Shown: positions 19,914-28,878, counted from the first letter of the stretch. The stretch is DNA of 64,000 nucleotides from Pseudomonas sp. KBW05 (GCF_003852405.1 NZ_QAJM01000024.1:62001-126000), one strand, 5' to 3'. The notes: generated by a model from the letters alone, not told the origin. Numbers and translations: made by a program.

Positions 19914-20522
19914 TCAGGGCTTCTCGCCTTTGAGCTGGCGCAGGCTGATGTCGGCCAGGCAGGTGCCGAGCTCGCCCAGGTGGTCGATCACCGAATGCAC
20001 GCCCAGCCCGTACAGGGCCACGGTGGCCTTGCCGCGCTTGTGCTCGCGCTCTTGCTCGCTCAACGCCTGCCATTGTTCCGGGGGGATGCCGCACAGCGAG
20101 CCGCAGGACGCCAGGCCTATCGTCCACAGGCCGGCGTTGAGCCCCGATTGCAGCAAGCGCGGTTCGCCGCTGACCAGCACACAGCCTTCGAGGCGTTCGA
20201 TGTTCAATTCCATCAAGGCCTGCCAGCAGGCGTGAGGTGCAGGCCAGCGAATGGAGGAGGGCGATGTTGCTTTCAGCCAGTTGGGCAGCACCGTGGCCAA
20301 TGGCGTGGTAATCGAGGCGGGGAGTTCGTCCAGCCAGGCGCAGGGCACGCCCTGCTCTTGCAGGCTGCGCAGGATTTTCAGGGCGCCGGGGGTGGCCAGG
20401 GAATCGAGCGAGGGCGAATCGCTGCGTGCTTGGGAACCGAAGTCCACCAGGCAACCACTCAGGCCAAACAGAACGGCAGTCAAGGCAGGCGCGCTGGCAA
20501 TGGCAATCTCGGCGTGAGGCAT
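19914..20522 (-). CDS. PhnX-like HAD protein lacking the nucleophilic aspartate
   Basis: A 202-residue protein aligned by eye to phosphonoacetaldehyde hydrolase. The N-terminal loop reads VLFGLSGCLVDFGSQA where PhnX has a FDWAGT-x-VDFGS pattern, so the catalytic Asp of HAD motif I is Gly. The C-terminal part also matches (VALYGLGVHSVIDHLGEL then the ending LKGEKP). The usual cap is short, and the Asp pair of motif IV is not evident. No phosphonate genes are nearby. It is most likely a non-catalytic or repurposed HAD protein; the old name phosphonatase would mislead. Confidence 0.7.
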   Translation of the reverse strand: MPHAEIAIASAPALTAVLFGLSGCLVDFGSQARSDSPSLDSLATPGALKILRSLQEQGVPCAWLDELPASITTPLATVLPNWLKATSPSSIRWPAPHACWQALMELNIERLEGCVLVSGEPRLLQSGLNAGLWTIGLASCGSLCGIPPEQWQALSEQEREHKRGKATVALYGLGVHSVIDHLGELGTCLADISLRQLKGEKP

Positions 20523-20718
20523 GGGGACTTCCCTGAAATAGCTCTGACCCTATCGGCGCGGGATGACAAGCCGATGACACCCGGCTTTAATTGTAGGAAT
20601 TTTGTGCATTTACGGCATGACTTTTCCCAGCTGCTGCCTAAATGGACACTTCCGTCATATACTCACGGCCTTATTCAGGGCATAGCGCCCATGACAGACC
20701 ATTCAAGGAGCAAAAGCT

Positions 20719-21408
20719 ATGCGCTGGAGCCACTACTTCGCTCAGCTGTCGGTGTGTGCCACTGTCCTGCTGGCCCCGTTCGCCGCACAGGCCGCCTCGG
20801 AAGATGATCCCTGGGAAAGCGTGAACCGCCCGATCTTCACCTTTAACGACACCGTTGATACCTATGCCCTCAAGCCATTGGCCCAAGGCTATCAGTTCGT
20901 CACCCCGCAATTCATGCAGGATGGCGTTCATAACTTCTTCCGCAATATCGGCGATGTCGGCAACCTGGCCAACAATGTGCTGCAGCTCAAGCCGCATGCG
21001 GCGGGTGTGGACACGGCGCGCTTGTTGATGAACACCACGTTTGGCGTGCTGGGCTTTATCGACGTCGGCACCAAAATGGGGCTGCAACGCAGTGATGAAG
21101 ACTTCGGCCAGACCCTCGGCTACTGGGGCGTGGGCAGCGGGCCTTACGTGATGCTGCCGTTGCTGGGCCCGAGCACCTTGCGTGACGCGCCATCCAAGTA
21201 CGTCGACAGCTACACCCAGCCGTACCGCTACATGAACGATATCGGCTGGCGCAACAGCACCTTCGGCCTGAACGTGGTTGATGTCCGTGCCAGCTTGCTC
21301 GACAGCGAGAAGCTGATCACCGGCGACAAATACACCTTCATCCGCAACGCCTACTTGCAGAACCGCGAGTTCAAGGTCAAGGACGGCAAGGTTGTTGATG
21401 ACTTTTAA
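20719..21408 (+). CDS. mlaA: MlaA (VacJ) family outer-membrane lipid asymmetry protein
   Basis: A 229-residue MlaA/VacJ protein that removes mislocalised phospholipids from the outer leaflet and passes them to MlaC. The mature start DDPWESVNRPIFTFNDTVD and the YWGVGSGPYVMLPLLGPSTL motif are diagnostic. The export signal ends AAQA before SEDD. The only N-terminal cysteine (LSVC) has Val at -1 and does not fit a lipobox, so this member may be an ordinary secreted protein and not a lipoprotein. AAGGAG lies upstream of the ATG. Confidence 0.92.
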   Translation: MRWSHYFAQLSVCATVLLAPFAAQAASEDDPWESVNRPIFTFNDTVDTYALKPLAQGYQFVTPQFMQDGVHNFFRNIGDVGNLANNVLQLKPHAAGVDTARLLMNTTFGVLGFIDVGTKMGLQRSDEDFGQTLGYWGVGSGPYVMLPLLGPSTLRDAPSKYVDSYTQPYRYMNDIGWRNSTFGLNVVDVRASLLDSEKLITGDKYTFIRNAYLQNREFKVKDGKVVDDF

Positions 21409-21427
21409 GCCGTGACGTCTTGAAATG

Positions 21428-21459
21428 AAAAAAGGCGACCGTGAGGGTCGCCTTTTTTT
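21428..21459. terminator. bidirectional rho-independent terminator
   Basis: AAAAAAGGCGACC / GGTCGCCTTTTTTT with a short loop lies between the convergent mlaA and PilZ genes. A-run and T-run on either side allow use in both directions. Confidence 0.9.
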
Positions 21460-21470
21460 GTGCGCGGATT

Positions 21471-21776
21471 TCAGCGCATTTTCAAGATCTTGAGGCCCAG
21501 GTGCTGGTCTGGACCGTTTGTCTTGGTCCAGACTACCTCGGTGTCCGCTTCCAGCCCCGCGAGGGCGGTGTGCTCGGAATCGATGCGTACGGTCAGTGTG
21601 TCGCCTACCTGGAATTGGCGCGGCGCCTGCACCTGCATGCCGGAGCTGGAAAGGTCCACGCAAACCCCAGCAATCTCTTGCCCGGCGTGGATCAAAGACA
21701 CATCGGCATCCACTCGCATGCGGATGAAATCGCGTTTTTCGGCGTAGTCGCGCTCGTGTTCGCTCACGGGTTCCAT
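21471..21776 (-). CDS. single-domain PilZ protein
   Basis: A 101-residue PilZ domain with both c-di-GMP-binding motifs in good form: RDFIRMRVD (an RxxxR-type start) and DLSSSGMQV (D-x-S-x-x-G). The C-terminal strand is LGLKILKMR. It is a probable cyclic di-GMP receptor. It sits between mlaA and rssB, the same order as in P. aeruginosa, and is divergent from rssB. The target process is not known from sequence. Confidence 0.88.
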   Translation of the reverse strand: MEPVSEHERDYAEKRDFIRMRVDADVSLIHAGQEIAGVCVDLSSSGMQVQAPRQFQVGDTLTVRIDSEHTALAGLEADTEVVWTKTNGPDQHLGLKILKMR

Positions 21777-22044
21777 CCTTACTTTGTGTTGTGGTATTGC
21801 CTGTTCTTATAACTCCCAGTGATTTGCGATGTAAAGACGCCCGGCGACCATCGGCATGAGCTTGAAACCCCTGACGGATGGGAGTACCGTCTGCGCCTTA
21901 GAAGGGCACCTCTGCTTTACAGTTGTGCGTAGGCCAAAAGCCCGTGCTTTGTAGGACAGAGTGGCTAGAAAGCGAATCCAGTAGTGTGAGTCCGGCCATT
22001 GCCGAGCTGCCTACGCCAACCTAATTCTGGCGCCGTTTGCCCAC

Positions 22045-23226
22045 ATGCAAAAAACCAGTGCCACGCTGCTGATAATCGATGACGACGAAGTAGTGCGCGC
22101 GAGTCTCGCGGCCTATTTGGAAGACAGTGGCTTCAGCGTCCTGCAGGCCAGTAATGGCCAACAGGGTCTCCAGGTATTCGAGCGCGACAAGCCCGACCTT
22201 GTGATCTGCGACCTGCGCATGCCCCAGATGGGCGGCCTGGAGCTGATTCGCCAGGTGACTGAGCTTGCGCCGCAGACGCCGGTGATTGTGGTGTCTGGTG
22301 CCGGGGTGATGAACGACGCGGTCGAGGCCCTGCGCCTGGGCGCTGCCGACTACCTGATCAAACCCCTGGAAGACCTGGCGGTGCTGGAGCACTCGGTGCG
22401 CCGTGCCCTGGATCGTGCACGCCTGCTCCTGGAAAACCAGCGCTACCGCGAAAAACTCGAAACCGCCAACCGCGAACTCGAAGCCAGCCTGAACCTGCTC
22501 CAGGAAGACCAGAACGCCGGTCGCCAGGTGCAGATGAACATGTTGCCGGTGAGCCCGTGGACCATCGACGAATTCCAGTTTGCCCACCAGATCATCCCGT
22601 CGTTGTACCTGTCGGGTGATTTTGTCGATTATTTCCGTGTGGATGAGCGCCGTGTCGCGTTCTATCTGGCCGACGTCTCCGGCCACGGCGCCTCTTCCGC
22701 GTTTGTCACCGTGCTGTTGAAGTTCATGACCACGCGGTTGCTGTTCGAATCCAAGCGCAATGGCACCTTGCCGGAGTTCACGCCATCCGAGGTGCTGGGC
22801 CACATCAACCGAGGTTTGATCAGCTGCAAGCTGGGCAAGCACGTGACGATGGTCGGCGGCGTGATTGATGAAGAAACCGGTCTTTTGACCTACAGTATTG
22901 GCGGTCACCTGCCGATGCCTGTTTTGTATACGCCTGACAGTGTGCGCTACCTGGAAGGACGTGGTCTGCCCGTAGGCTTGTTCAATGAAGCCACCTACGA
23001 AGATCACATCCTGGAGCTGCCGCCGACCTTCAGCCTGACGCTGATGTCCGACGGTATCCTGGACTTGCTTCCAGAGCCTACACTCAAGGAGAAAGAAGCC
23101 GCCTTGCCCCAAAAGGTCAAGTCGGCGGGCGGCAGCCTGGATGGCCTGCGGCAAGTGTTTGGATTGGCCACGCTGGGGGAGATGCCGGATGATATCGCCC
23201 TATTGGTGTTGAGCAGGAATCTTTGA
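22045..23226 (+). CDS. rssB: response regulator with PP2C-type phosphatase domain (RssB)
   Basis: A 393-residue protein. The N-terminal receiver has D56 in LVICDLRMPQMGG and K in DYLIKPLEDL. A coiled linker (residues about 125-165) leads to a SpoIIE/PP2C phosphatase domain with metal-binding aspartates in YLSGDFVDYF and FYLADVSGHGASSAF. The C-terminus has LMSDGILDL and PDDIALLVL. In pseudomonads this protein acts with the STAS protein next door in control of RpoS; it differs from E. coli RssB, which lacks an active phosphatase. No strong ribosome site is seen upstream of the ATG. Confidence 0.87.
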   Translation: MQKTSATLLIIDDDEVVRASLAAYLEDSGFSVLQASNGQQGLQVFERDKPDLVICDLRMPQMGGLELIRQVTELAPQTPVIVVSGAGVMNDAVEALRLGAADYLIKPLEDLAVLEHSVRRALDRARLLLENQRYREKLETANRELEASLNLLQEDQNAGRQVQMNMLPVSPWTIDEFQFAHQIIPSLYLSGDFVDYFRVDERRVAFYLADVSGHGASSAFVTVLLKFMTTRLLFESKRNGTLPEFTPSEVLGHINRGLISCKLGKHVTMVGGVIDEETGLLTYSIGGHLPMPVLYTPDSVRYLEGRGLPVGLFNEATYEDHILELPPTFSLTLMSDGILDLLPEPTLKEKEAALPQKVKSAGGSLDGLRQVFGLATLGEMPDDIALLVLSRNL

Positions 23227-23708
23227 TGAGTACCGGAAGAATCCAATTCGCCGAGCAAGACGGGACCTTTGTCCTGAAGTTTGTCGGTGAAGTGCGCCTG
23301 ACCTTGTGTTCGGCGCTGGATGCGACGATTGAGCGGATTTTCACCGCGCTGAACTTCTCGGCGATCGTGATCGATCTGACCGAAACCCGCAGCATCGACA
23401 GCACCACCCTTGGGTTGTTGGCCAAGTTGTCCATTCTGTCTCGGCAGAAGGTCGGCCTGTTGCCCACGGTCGTCACCACCCATGAAGACATCACCCGTTT
23501 GTTGCAGTCCATGGGTTTCGATCAGGTGTTCAACATCGTTGACCGTCCGATCCCGTGCCCGGAATGCCTGACCGACCTGCCATCGCAGGACCAGTCCGAA
23601 GAAGTGGTGCGGGTCAAGGTGCTGGAAGCGCACAAGATCCTGATGGGCTTGAACGAGTCCAACCGCGAAGCGTTCCACGACCTCGTCAACGCCCTCGAAC
23701 GCCACTGA
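23226..23708 (+). CDS. rssC: STAS-domain anti-sigma factor antagonist RssC
   Basis: A 160-residue protein whose first 100 residues form a STAS domain. The predicted phosphorylation site is in TRSIDSTTLGLLAKL. The start codon overlaps the rssB stop by one base (TGATG), so translation is coupled, and the RssB phosphatase is the likely partner that dephosphorylates this serine. A tail of about 60 residues with a CPEC motif follows the STAS fold. Confidence 0.87.
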   Translation: MSTGRIQFAEQDGTFVLKFVGEVRLTLCSALDATIERIFTALNFSAIVIDLTETRSIDSTTLGLLAKLSILSRQKVGLLPTVVTTHEDITRLLQSMGFDQVFNIVDRPIPCPECLTDLPSQDQSEEVVRVKVLEAHKILMGLNESNREAFHDLVNALERH

Positions 23709-23730
23709 TCCCTCGGTAGGAATATGGCTT

Positions 23731-23764
23731 GTGTGGGAGCTGGCTTGCCTGCGATAGCGCCAGC
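23731..23764. repeat. single REP-like unit, GGAGCTGGCTTGCCTGCGA subtype
   Basis: GTGTGGGAGCTGGCTTGCCTGCGATAGC lies just after rssC. No inverted partner is seen nearby. Confidence 0.7.
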
Positions 23765-23803
23765 TCAGACACCCCAAGACTCGTTGCCATAACCGGCAAC
23801 CAC

Positions 23804-23841
23804 AAAAAAGGGCGATACCCTCACAGGTATCGCCCTTTTTG
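23804..23841. terminator. bidirectional rho-independent terminator
   Basis: AAAAAAGGGCGATACC / GGTATCGCCCTTTTT lies between the convergent rssC and tal genes. Confidence 0.92.
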
Positions 23842-23853
23842 TTACTGCCTGCC

Positions 23854-24780
23854 TTACAACTTGGCGCTCAGCAGTGCCTCCAGCTTCTCCTGATCCCGAG
23901 CAAACTGACGAATCCCCTCCGCCAGCTTCTCAGTCGCCATCGCGTCCTCATTGGACTCCCAACGGAACTGCGCTTCAGTCAGATGCACACGCGCTTCACC
24001 GGCGTGGCCTGGAGCCAGCTTGCGCTCCAGCTTGCCGTTGTCGGCCGCCAGTTTCTCCAGCAGGTCCGGGCTGATGGTCAGGCGATCACAACCGGCCAGT
24101 TCTTCGATCTGGCTCAGGTTGCGGAAGCTGGCGCCCATCACCACGGTCTTGTAGCCATTGGCCTTGTAGTAGTTGTAGATGCGCGTCACCGACTGCACGC
24201 CCGGGTCTTCCGAACCGGTGTAGTCGCTGCCGTTGGCCTTCTTGTACCAGTCGTAGATACGGCCCACGAACGGCGAAATCAGGAACACGCCGGCTTCTGC
24301 GCAAGCCACGGCCTGGGCGAAGGAGAACAGCAGGGTCAGGTTGGTCTGGATGCCTTCTTTTTCCAGCTTTTCTGCTGCGCGGATACCTTCCCAGGTGGAG
24401 GCGATCTTGATCAGCACGCGGTCGCGGCCAATACCGGCCTTTTCGTACAGGTCGATCAGGCGGTGCGCACGCTTGAGTACAGCGTCGGTGTCGAACGACA
24501 GGCGCGCGTCTACCTCGGTGGAAATGCGCCCCGGCACTACTTTCAGGATCTCTTGACCCACTGCGACCGCAAAGCGATCGCTGGCCAGGCCCACGTCACC
24601 GTTGCAGTCTTTGACACACTCGTCCAGCAGCTTGGCGTAGGCCGGGATCGACGCAGCCTTGAGCAGCAGGGAAGGGTTGGTGGTGGCGTCTTGCGGTTTG
24701 ACCCGAGCGATAGCTTCGAAATCGCCGGTATCGGCTACGACGGTGGTGATTTGCTTGAGTTGTTCCAGCTTGGAAGTCAT
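23854..24780 (-). CDS. tal: transaldolase
   Basis: A 308-residue transaldolase (class B, TalB length) of the non-oxidative pentose phosphate pathway. The Schiff-base lysine is in [16 protein letters not shown]. Other signatures are [13 protein letters not shown] near the N-terminus, the [20 protein letters not shown] phosphate-binding region and [15 protein letters not shown]. The ATG at 24780 ([10 protein letters not shown]) is the family start; upstream codons to 24837 do not match. Confidence 0.97.
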   Translation of the reverse strand: MTSKLEQLKQITTVVADTGDFEAIARVKPQDATTNPSLLLKAASIPAYAKLLDECVKDCNGDVGLASDRFAVAVGQEILKVVPGRISTEVDARLSFDTDAVLKRAHRLIDLYEKAGIGRDRVLIKIASTWEGIRAAEKLEKEGIQTNLTLLFSFAQAVACAEAGVFLISPFVGRIYDWYKKANGSDYTGSEDPGVQSVTRIYNYYKANGYKTVVMGASFRNLSQIEELAGCDRLTISPDLLEKLAADNGKLERKLAPGHAGEARVHLTEAQFRWESNEDAMATEKLAEGIRQFARDQEKLEALLSAKL

Positions 24781-24970
24781 GGGCGTGCTCTGTCCTATGG
24801 GTCTGATGACATTACCCGAGCGCCGACAGGCGCTCAAGGGCGCAAATGCGTTCGATCGTTTGCGAGGGCAACAACCTGAAAACAGCCGTTTGAATGACCG
24901 GCCTTGCTGGTAGATAGGAGGGCAAAAAGGCCAGCAGGTTCAACCCTGATGCTCGTGGTTGCACCCCAGT

Positions 24971-25015
24971 CCCTGTGGCGAGGGAGCTTGCTCCCGTTGG
25001 ACTGCGCAGCAGCCC
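24971..25015. repeat. dispersed Pseudomonas intergenic repeat
   Basis: CCCTGTGGCGAGGGAGCTTGCTCCC followed by TTGGACTGCGCAGCAGCCC resembles a second family of palindromic intergenic repeats of the fluorescent group. It lies between dusA and tal. Confidence 0.6.
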
Positions 25016-25032
25016 CAGAAATCGGGGCGCGA

Positions 25033-26052
25033 TCAACGCCCTTCCAACAGTGCCCCTGCCTGATCCAGCAACGCCAGCGGATCGCTCGCCTTATGAATAT
25101 CCACCGACAGCAACTGGCGAAACTTTCGCGCCCCCGGGAAACCCGTCCCCAGCCCCAGCACATGCCGGGTAATGTGATGCATCGTGCCGCCCGTCGCCAA
25201 ATGCGCCGCGATATAAGGCCGCAATTGCGCCAGCGCCTCCGCGCGGGTGATCACCGGCTCGGTACTGCCAAACAACTGCTGATCCACCTCCGCCAGCAGG
25301 TAGGGGTTGTGATAAGCCTCGCGGCCCAGCATCACCCCATCAAACACCTGCAAGTGCTCCTGGCATTGTTCCAGTGTCTTGATTCCGCCGTTGAGAATGA
25401 TCTCCAGCTCAGGGAAATCCTGCTTCAACTGCGCCGCCACGTCATAACGCAAAGGCGGAATATCCCGGTTCTCCTTGGGCGACAAACCCTCCAGAATCGC
25501 AATGCGCGCATGCACGGTAAAACTGGCGCACCCCGCGTCCTTCACCTGGCCGACAAAATCACACAGCTGCGCATAACTGTCGCGGCCATTGATCCCGATG
25601 CGATGCTTCACCGTCACCGGAATCGCCACTGCATCACGCATCGCCTTCACGCAATCCGCCACCAGCGCGGGGTGGCCCATAAGGCAGGCGCCGATCATAT
25701 TGTTCTGCACGCGGTCGCTGGGGCAGCCGACGTTGAGGTTCACCTCATCGTAGCCACCGGCCTCAGCCATCCGCGCACACGCGGCCAGCTCCGCTGGAAC
25801 GCTACCGCCCAGTTGCAATGCCAGCGGGTGCTCGGCGTCGTTGTGACGCAGGAAGCGCTCGTGGTCACCGTGCAGGATCGCGCCGGTGGTGACCATCTCG
25901 GTGTAGAGCAGGGCGTTTTTCGACAGCAGGCGCAGGAAGAAGCGGCAGTGGCGGTCGGTCCAATCCATCATCGGCGCGACGCTGAAGCGCCGAGACGGCT
26001 CGCAGCGCGAAGAGCTTGAATTTACTGGGGATGAGGCTTTTTCGGAATTCAT
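25033..26052 (-). CDS. dusA: tRNA-dihydrouridine(20/20a) synthase DusA
   Basis: A 339-residue FMN enzyme that reduces U20/U20a in the D-loop of tRNA. It has FSVAPMMDWTDRHCRFF (FMN site), the active cysteine in NLNVGCPSDRVQNNMIGACL, and KHRIGINGRDSY. The gene appears full length. Its first 20-30 codons flank an integrase gene, and a degenerate copy of the region coding FSVAPMMDW lies 9.3 kb away at 35.3 kb. The start of this copy may therefore have come from the island. Upstream of the ATG there is only a weak ribosome site. Confidence 0.95.
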   Translation of the reverse strand: MNSEKASSPVNSSSSRCEPSRRFSVAPMMDWTDRHCRFFLRLLSKNALLYTEMVTTGAILHGDHERFLRHNDAEHPLALQLGGSVPAELAACARMAEAGGYDEVNLNVGCPSDRVQNNMIGACLMGHPALVADCVKAMRDAVAIPVTVKHRIGINGRDSYAQLCDFVGQVKDAGCASFTVHARIAILEGLSPKENRDIPPLRYDVAAQLKQDFPELEIILNGGIKTLEQCQEHLQVFDGVMLGREAYHNPYLLAEVDQQLFGSTEPVITRAEALAQLRPYIAAHLATGGTMHHITRHVLGLGTGFPGARKFRQLLSVDIHKASDPLALLDQAGALLEGR

Positions 26053-26094
26053 TAATACTGATCTTTTATACAGCGGTTTTTACCCATTTTTCCT
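25958..26094. other. left attachment-site copy within dusA 5' end
   Basis: Positions 25958-25996 match 35297-35335 at 31 of 39 bases in direct orientation; the longest exact run is AAGCGCCGAGA. Integrases next to dusA are known to use this conserved FMN-site coding stretch as attB. The true core and crossover point cannot be fixed here. Confidence 0.65.
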
Positions 26095-26109
26095 TGTTTT
26101 CTGAAGTTG

Positions 26110-26149
26110 GTTGCTACATTGTAGCGATCGACTTCGGCAATGTAGCAAC
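26110..26149 (+). promoter_or_regulatory. perfect 12-bp dyad just upstream of the integrase start
   Basis: GTTGCTACATTG (26110-26121) and CAATGTAGCAAC (26138-26149) are exact inverted repeats with a 16-base spacer, and the ATG follows 5 bases later. As RNA it would hide the ribosome site. As DNA it could be an operator or an integrase arm-type site. An inner CTACATTGTAG is itself palindromic. Confidence 0.6.
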
Positions 26150-26154
26150 TGGAA

Positions 26155-27249
26155 ATGGGCACGATCACAGCACGTAAGCGCAAGGACAACTCGACAGCCT
26201 ACACGGCGCAGATACGGATCAATCGGGATGGCAAGACAGTTTATCAGGAAAGCCAAACCTTTGACCGTAAGCAGGTCGCCCAGGCCTGGATCAAGCGACG
26301 GGAGACCGAGCTGGCCCAGCCAGGTGCTATTGAGCGGGCGAATCGGAAGGGGGTGACGATCAAGAAGATGATCGAGCAGTACCTGGATGAGTACGAGAAG
26401 ATCCGGCCGCTGGGGAAGACCAAGGGCGCGACGTTGAGTGCGATCAAGGAAACCTGGCTAGGTGAGTTGGAGGATGCAGCGCTGAATAGCCAGAAGTTGG
26501 TGGAGTACGCGCAGTGGCGAATGAGCGAAGAGGGCGGCGGTGTGCAGGCGCAGACGGTTGGTAATGACCTGTCGCACCTGGGCGCTGTGATGTCTGTGGC
26601 TCGGCCGGCATGGGGATATGAGGTCGATTCTCATGCAATGCCCGATGCTCGCAAGGTTTTACGCAAGCTTGGCATGGTAAGTAAGAGCAAGGAGCGTAAT
26701 CGCCGGCCCACGCTCGATGAGCTGGATAAGCTCATGGGGCATTTTTTCGAGATGCAGAAGCGCCGGCCGGACTCTATACATATGCCGAAGATGATCGCCT
26801 TTGCGCTTCTCTCGACACGTCGACAAGAAGAGATCACTCGGATTCGATGGGAAGACCTCGACTGCGCTCGGCAGGCTGTACTGGTACGGGACATGAAGAA
26901 TCCTGGGCAAAAGATCGGTAACGATGTCTGGTGTCATCTGCCGGATGAGGCCTGGGCGATTTTATGCACCATGCCGAAGGTTGAGCGAGAGATCTTTCCC
27001 TACAACGCTAAATCAGTGTCAGCTTCTTTTACGCGGGCTTGCCCGATGCTTGGGATTGAAGATCTCCATTTTCATGATTTACGCCATGAAGGGGTCAGCC
27101 GGCTATTTGAGATGGGGTGGGATATTCCCAGGGTCTCGAGCGTTTCAGGTCATCGTGATTGGAATTCTTTGAGGCGGTATACGCATTTGAGGGGGCGTGG
27201 GGATCAGTACCAGGATTGGGAATGGTTAAAAAAAATATTAAACGAATGA
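26155..27249 (+). CDS. int: tyrosine recombinase (dusA-type integrase)
   Basis: A 364-residue site-specific recombinase. The N-terminal arm-binding and SAM-like core-binding parts span about residues 1-170. The catalytic domain has Arg I in LLSTRRQEEITRIRW, the HxxR box in FHDLRHEGVSRLFEMG, and His/Trp GHRDWNSLRRYTHL with the nucleophilic Tyr. All catalytic residues appear intact. It lies about 100 bp from dusA and points into the island, the arrangement known for dusA-integrated elements. The ATG at 26155 is crowded by the upstream dyad, and translation may be limited. Confidence 0.93.
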   Translation: MGTITARKRKDNSTAYTAQIRINRDGKTVYQESQTFDRKQVAQAWIKRRETELAQPGAIERANRKGVTIKKMIEQYLDEYEKIRPLGKTKGATLSAIKETWLGELEDAALNSQKLVEYAQWRMSEEGGGVQAQTVGNDLSHLGAVMSVARPAWGYEVDSHAMPDARKVLRKLGMVSKSKERNRRPTLDELDKLMGHFFEMQKRRPDSIHMPKMIAFALLSTRRQEEITRIRWEDLDCARQAVLVRDMKNPGQKIGNDVWCHLPDEAWAILCTMPKVEREIFPYNAKSVSASFTRACPMLGIEDLHFHDLRHEGVSRLFEMGWDIPRVSSVSGHRDWNSLRRYTHLRGRGDQYQDWEWLKKILNE

Positions 27250-27320
27250 ATTGTGAGTGGACATTTTGAACAGTAGTGAGTAGCGTTGGCACAAAGCCAT
27301 CATGGATATAAGGCGCGCTG

Positions 27321-28874
27321 ATGTTAAAGCTGAAAGACATACACCTTGGCAGTACTGATGCTAAAAATGAAATGCTCAGCAATAGTCCTGATGAATTCAA
27401 GCGGTTTGTGGATTCTTTTGTCGAACCTCCAGCGCTGGCAATTGATAAGTTTTTGAGCAAAAGCAAATATTATGTCGTGGGTTTAAAAGGTACGGGTAAA
27501 ACCGCTCTGCTCAGATATATATCTATAAAGCTTGAGGAGCAATTAAACTCGGTTTCGAGTTTTATTTTGTTTAAGTCTGATATTGATGAGGAGCTGCGTA
27601 AGGACTTTAGTAAGGCGGCAAGAGTGCAAGTTGTCACAGAGAACAGTGACGCATTTGATGGCGATGATGTAGAGTCGGTATGGCGATGGTTTATATACAG
27701 AAAAATTGTTGCCGCGATCCAAGAAAAAGGCGCTGATGTTTTTCAGGATAACGCTAATCTTGCGAAATTTGTTGCTGTGGTTAGTTCGGAAGCTTTAAGT
27801 CAGCCTGAAAAAACGGGATTTATGCGGTTGGTTCCAAATATTCGTAAAGGAACTATTGAAATCAGCAAGTCTCCGAAGCTTGGTCTGGAGTTTGACTGGG
27901 ACGAAAATGGGAACGCTAAAGTAAATTTTAATTATTTAGTTCGTGAGGCAGATACTGCTTTCGAAGGATTGGATCCGTCGGATCAGCGGTTAAATATATT
28001 TTTTGATGAGCTCGAGCTTAACTATGGCTCTAATAAACAGTACCAACGTGACTCTCGACTGGTTAGGGATTTAGTTGTGTCTGTTGAAAAGTTGAATGCT
28101 AAATCAAAACTGCGCGGGTATCCACTTTGTATCTATGCTGCGATCAGGTCTGAAGTTCTGGTTTCTGTAGCGGCTTTGGGAAAGGAAATTAATAAGCCGA
28201 TTACAGACTTTGGTTCTGTGATTCATTGGAATCGGCCAGGTCTTGACGCGGCGCAACAGCCACTGCTCAATATAATTGAGCAAAGAATAAACAACGCTCG
28301 AGATGAAGCTGGCTTGAACAAGTTGTCGTCAGTCGAGCTTTGGAAAGAGTACTTCCCAGATTACATTCATGGCGTGAAGCCTCAGGTTTATATTCTTCAT
28401 AACTCCTGGTATCGACCAAGGGATGTAGTGAGGTTGCTTATAGCTGTTCAGGATCAATATCCCGATGAGTCAAGCTTTATTCTTCAGGGGATTGAGGCTG
28501 TAAGAAAGGCTTATTCAACTGCATCATGGGTAGAGCTTACCGAGGAACTGAAGGCCAAATATAAGCCGTCCGAGATTGATGGCATTAAATACGTGTTTTA
28601 CGGTTTCAAACAGGTTTGTACTGTTGGTGATCTAATAGGGCGTGCTGACGCTGTAGCAGTTGATCACAAGGAAACCAAGGATTTGTTGGCGAGAGTTTCT
28701 ATGCGGGACGTAGTAAAGGATCTGTACCGAATTGGCGTGATCGGTAATATTGAGAACCGTGGATCACATATGCGGTTTTCATTTCGAGGTGATGACGAGA
28801 TTCTTTTTGATCATAATGTGTTTGTTCATAATGCTCTTTGTGCTCACCTATCTATCCAGCGTCAATCTCGATAG
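27321..28874 (+). CDS. P-loop ATPase, Sll1717-like, putative defence protein
   Basis: A 517-residue predicted ATPase. It has Walker A GLKGTGKT at residues 54-61 and Walker B LNIFFDE at 224-230. The N-terminus SPDEFKRFVDSFVEPP and the C-terminal half (SWYRPRDVVRLLIAVQ, about 370) resemble the Sll1717-type ATPases seen in defence islands. Members are thought to sense infection, but this is inference. The gene is clearly AT-richer than the chromosome. AAGGCG lies 5-6 bases before the ATG and a terminator follows. It stands alone on this strand with no obvious effector fused to it. Confidence 0.7.
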   Translation: MLKLKDIHLGSTDAKNEMLSNSPDEFKRFVDSFVEPPALAIDKFLSKSKYYVVGLKGTGKTALLRYISIKLEEQLNSVSSFILFKSDIDEELRKDFSKAARVQVVTENSDAFDGDDVESVWRWFIYRKIVAAIQEKGADVFQDNANLAKFVAVVSSEALSQPEKTGFMRLVPNIRKGTIEISKSPKLGLEFDWDENGNAKVNFNYLVREADTAFEGLDPSDQRLNIFFDELELNYGSNKQYQRDSRLVRDLVVSVEKLNAKSKLRGYPLCIYAAIRSEVLVSVAALGKEINKPITDFGSVIHWNRPGLDAAQQPLLNIIEQRINNARDEAGLNKLSSVELWKEYFPDYIHGVKPQVYILHNSWYRPRDVVRLLIAVQDQYPDESSFILQGIEAVRKAYSTASWVELTEELKAKYKPSEIDGIKYVFYGFKQVCTVGDLIGRADAVAVDHKETKDLLARVSMRDVVKDLYRIGVIGNIENRGSHMRFSFRGDDEILFDHNVFVHNALCAHLSIQRQSR

Positions 28875-28878
28875 CTTT

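Noticed and set aside
19914-20522. Annotation as an active phosphonoacetaldehyde hydrolase
   Set aside because: The nucleophilic Asp of motif I is Gly and no phosphonate genes are nearby.
25033-26154. A tRNA gene as the island attachment site
   Set aside because: No tRNA-like cloverleaf is present at either boundary; the duplicated sequence is dusA coding sequence.
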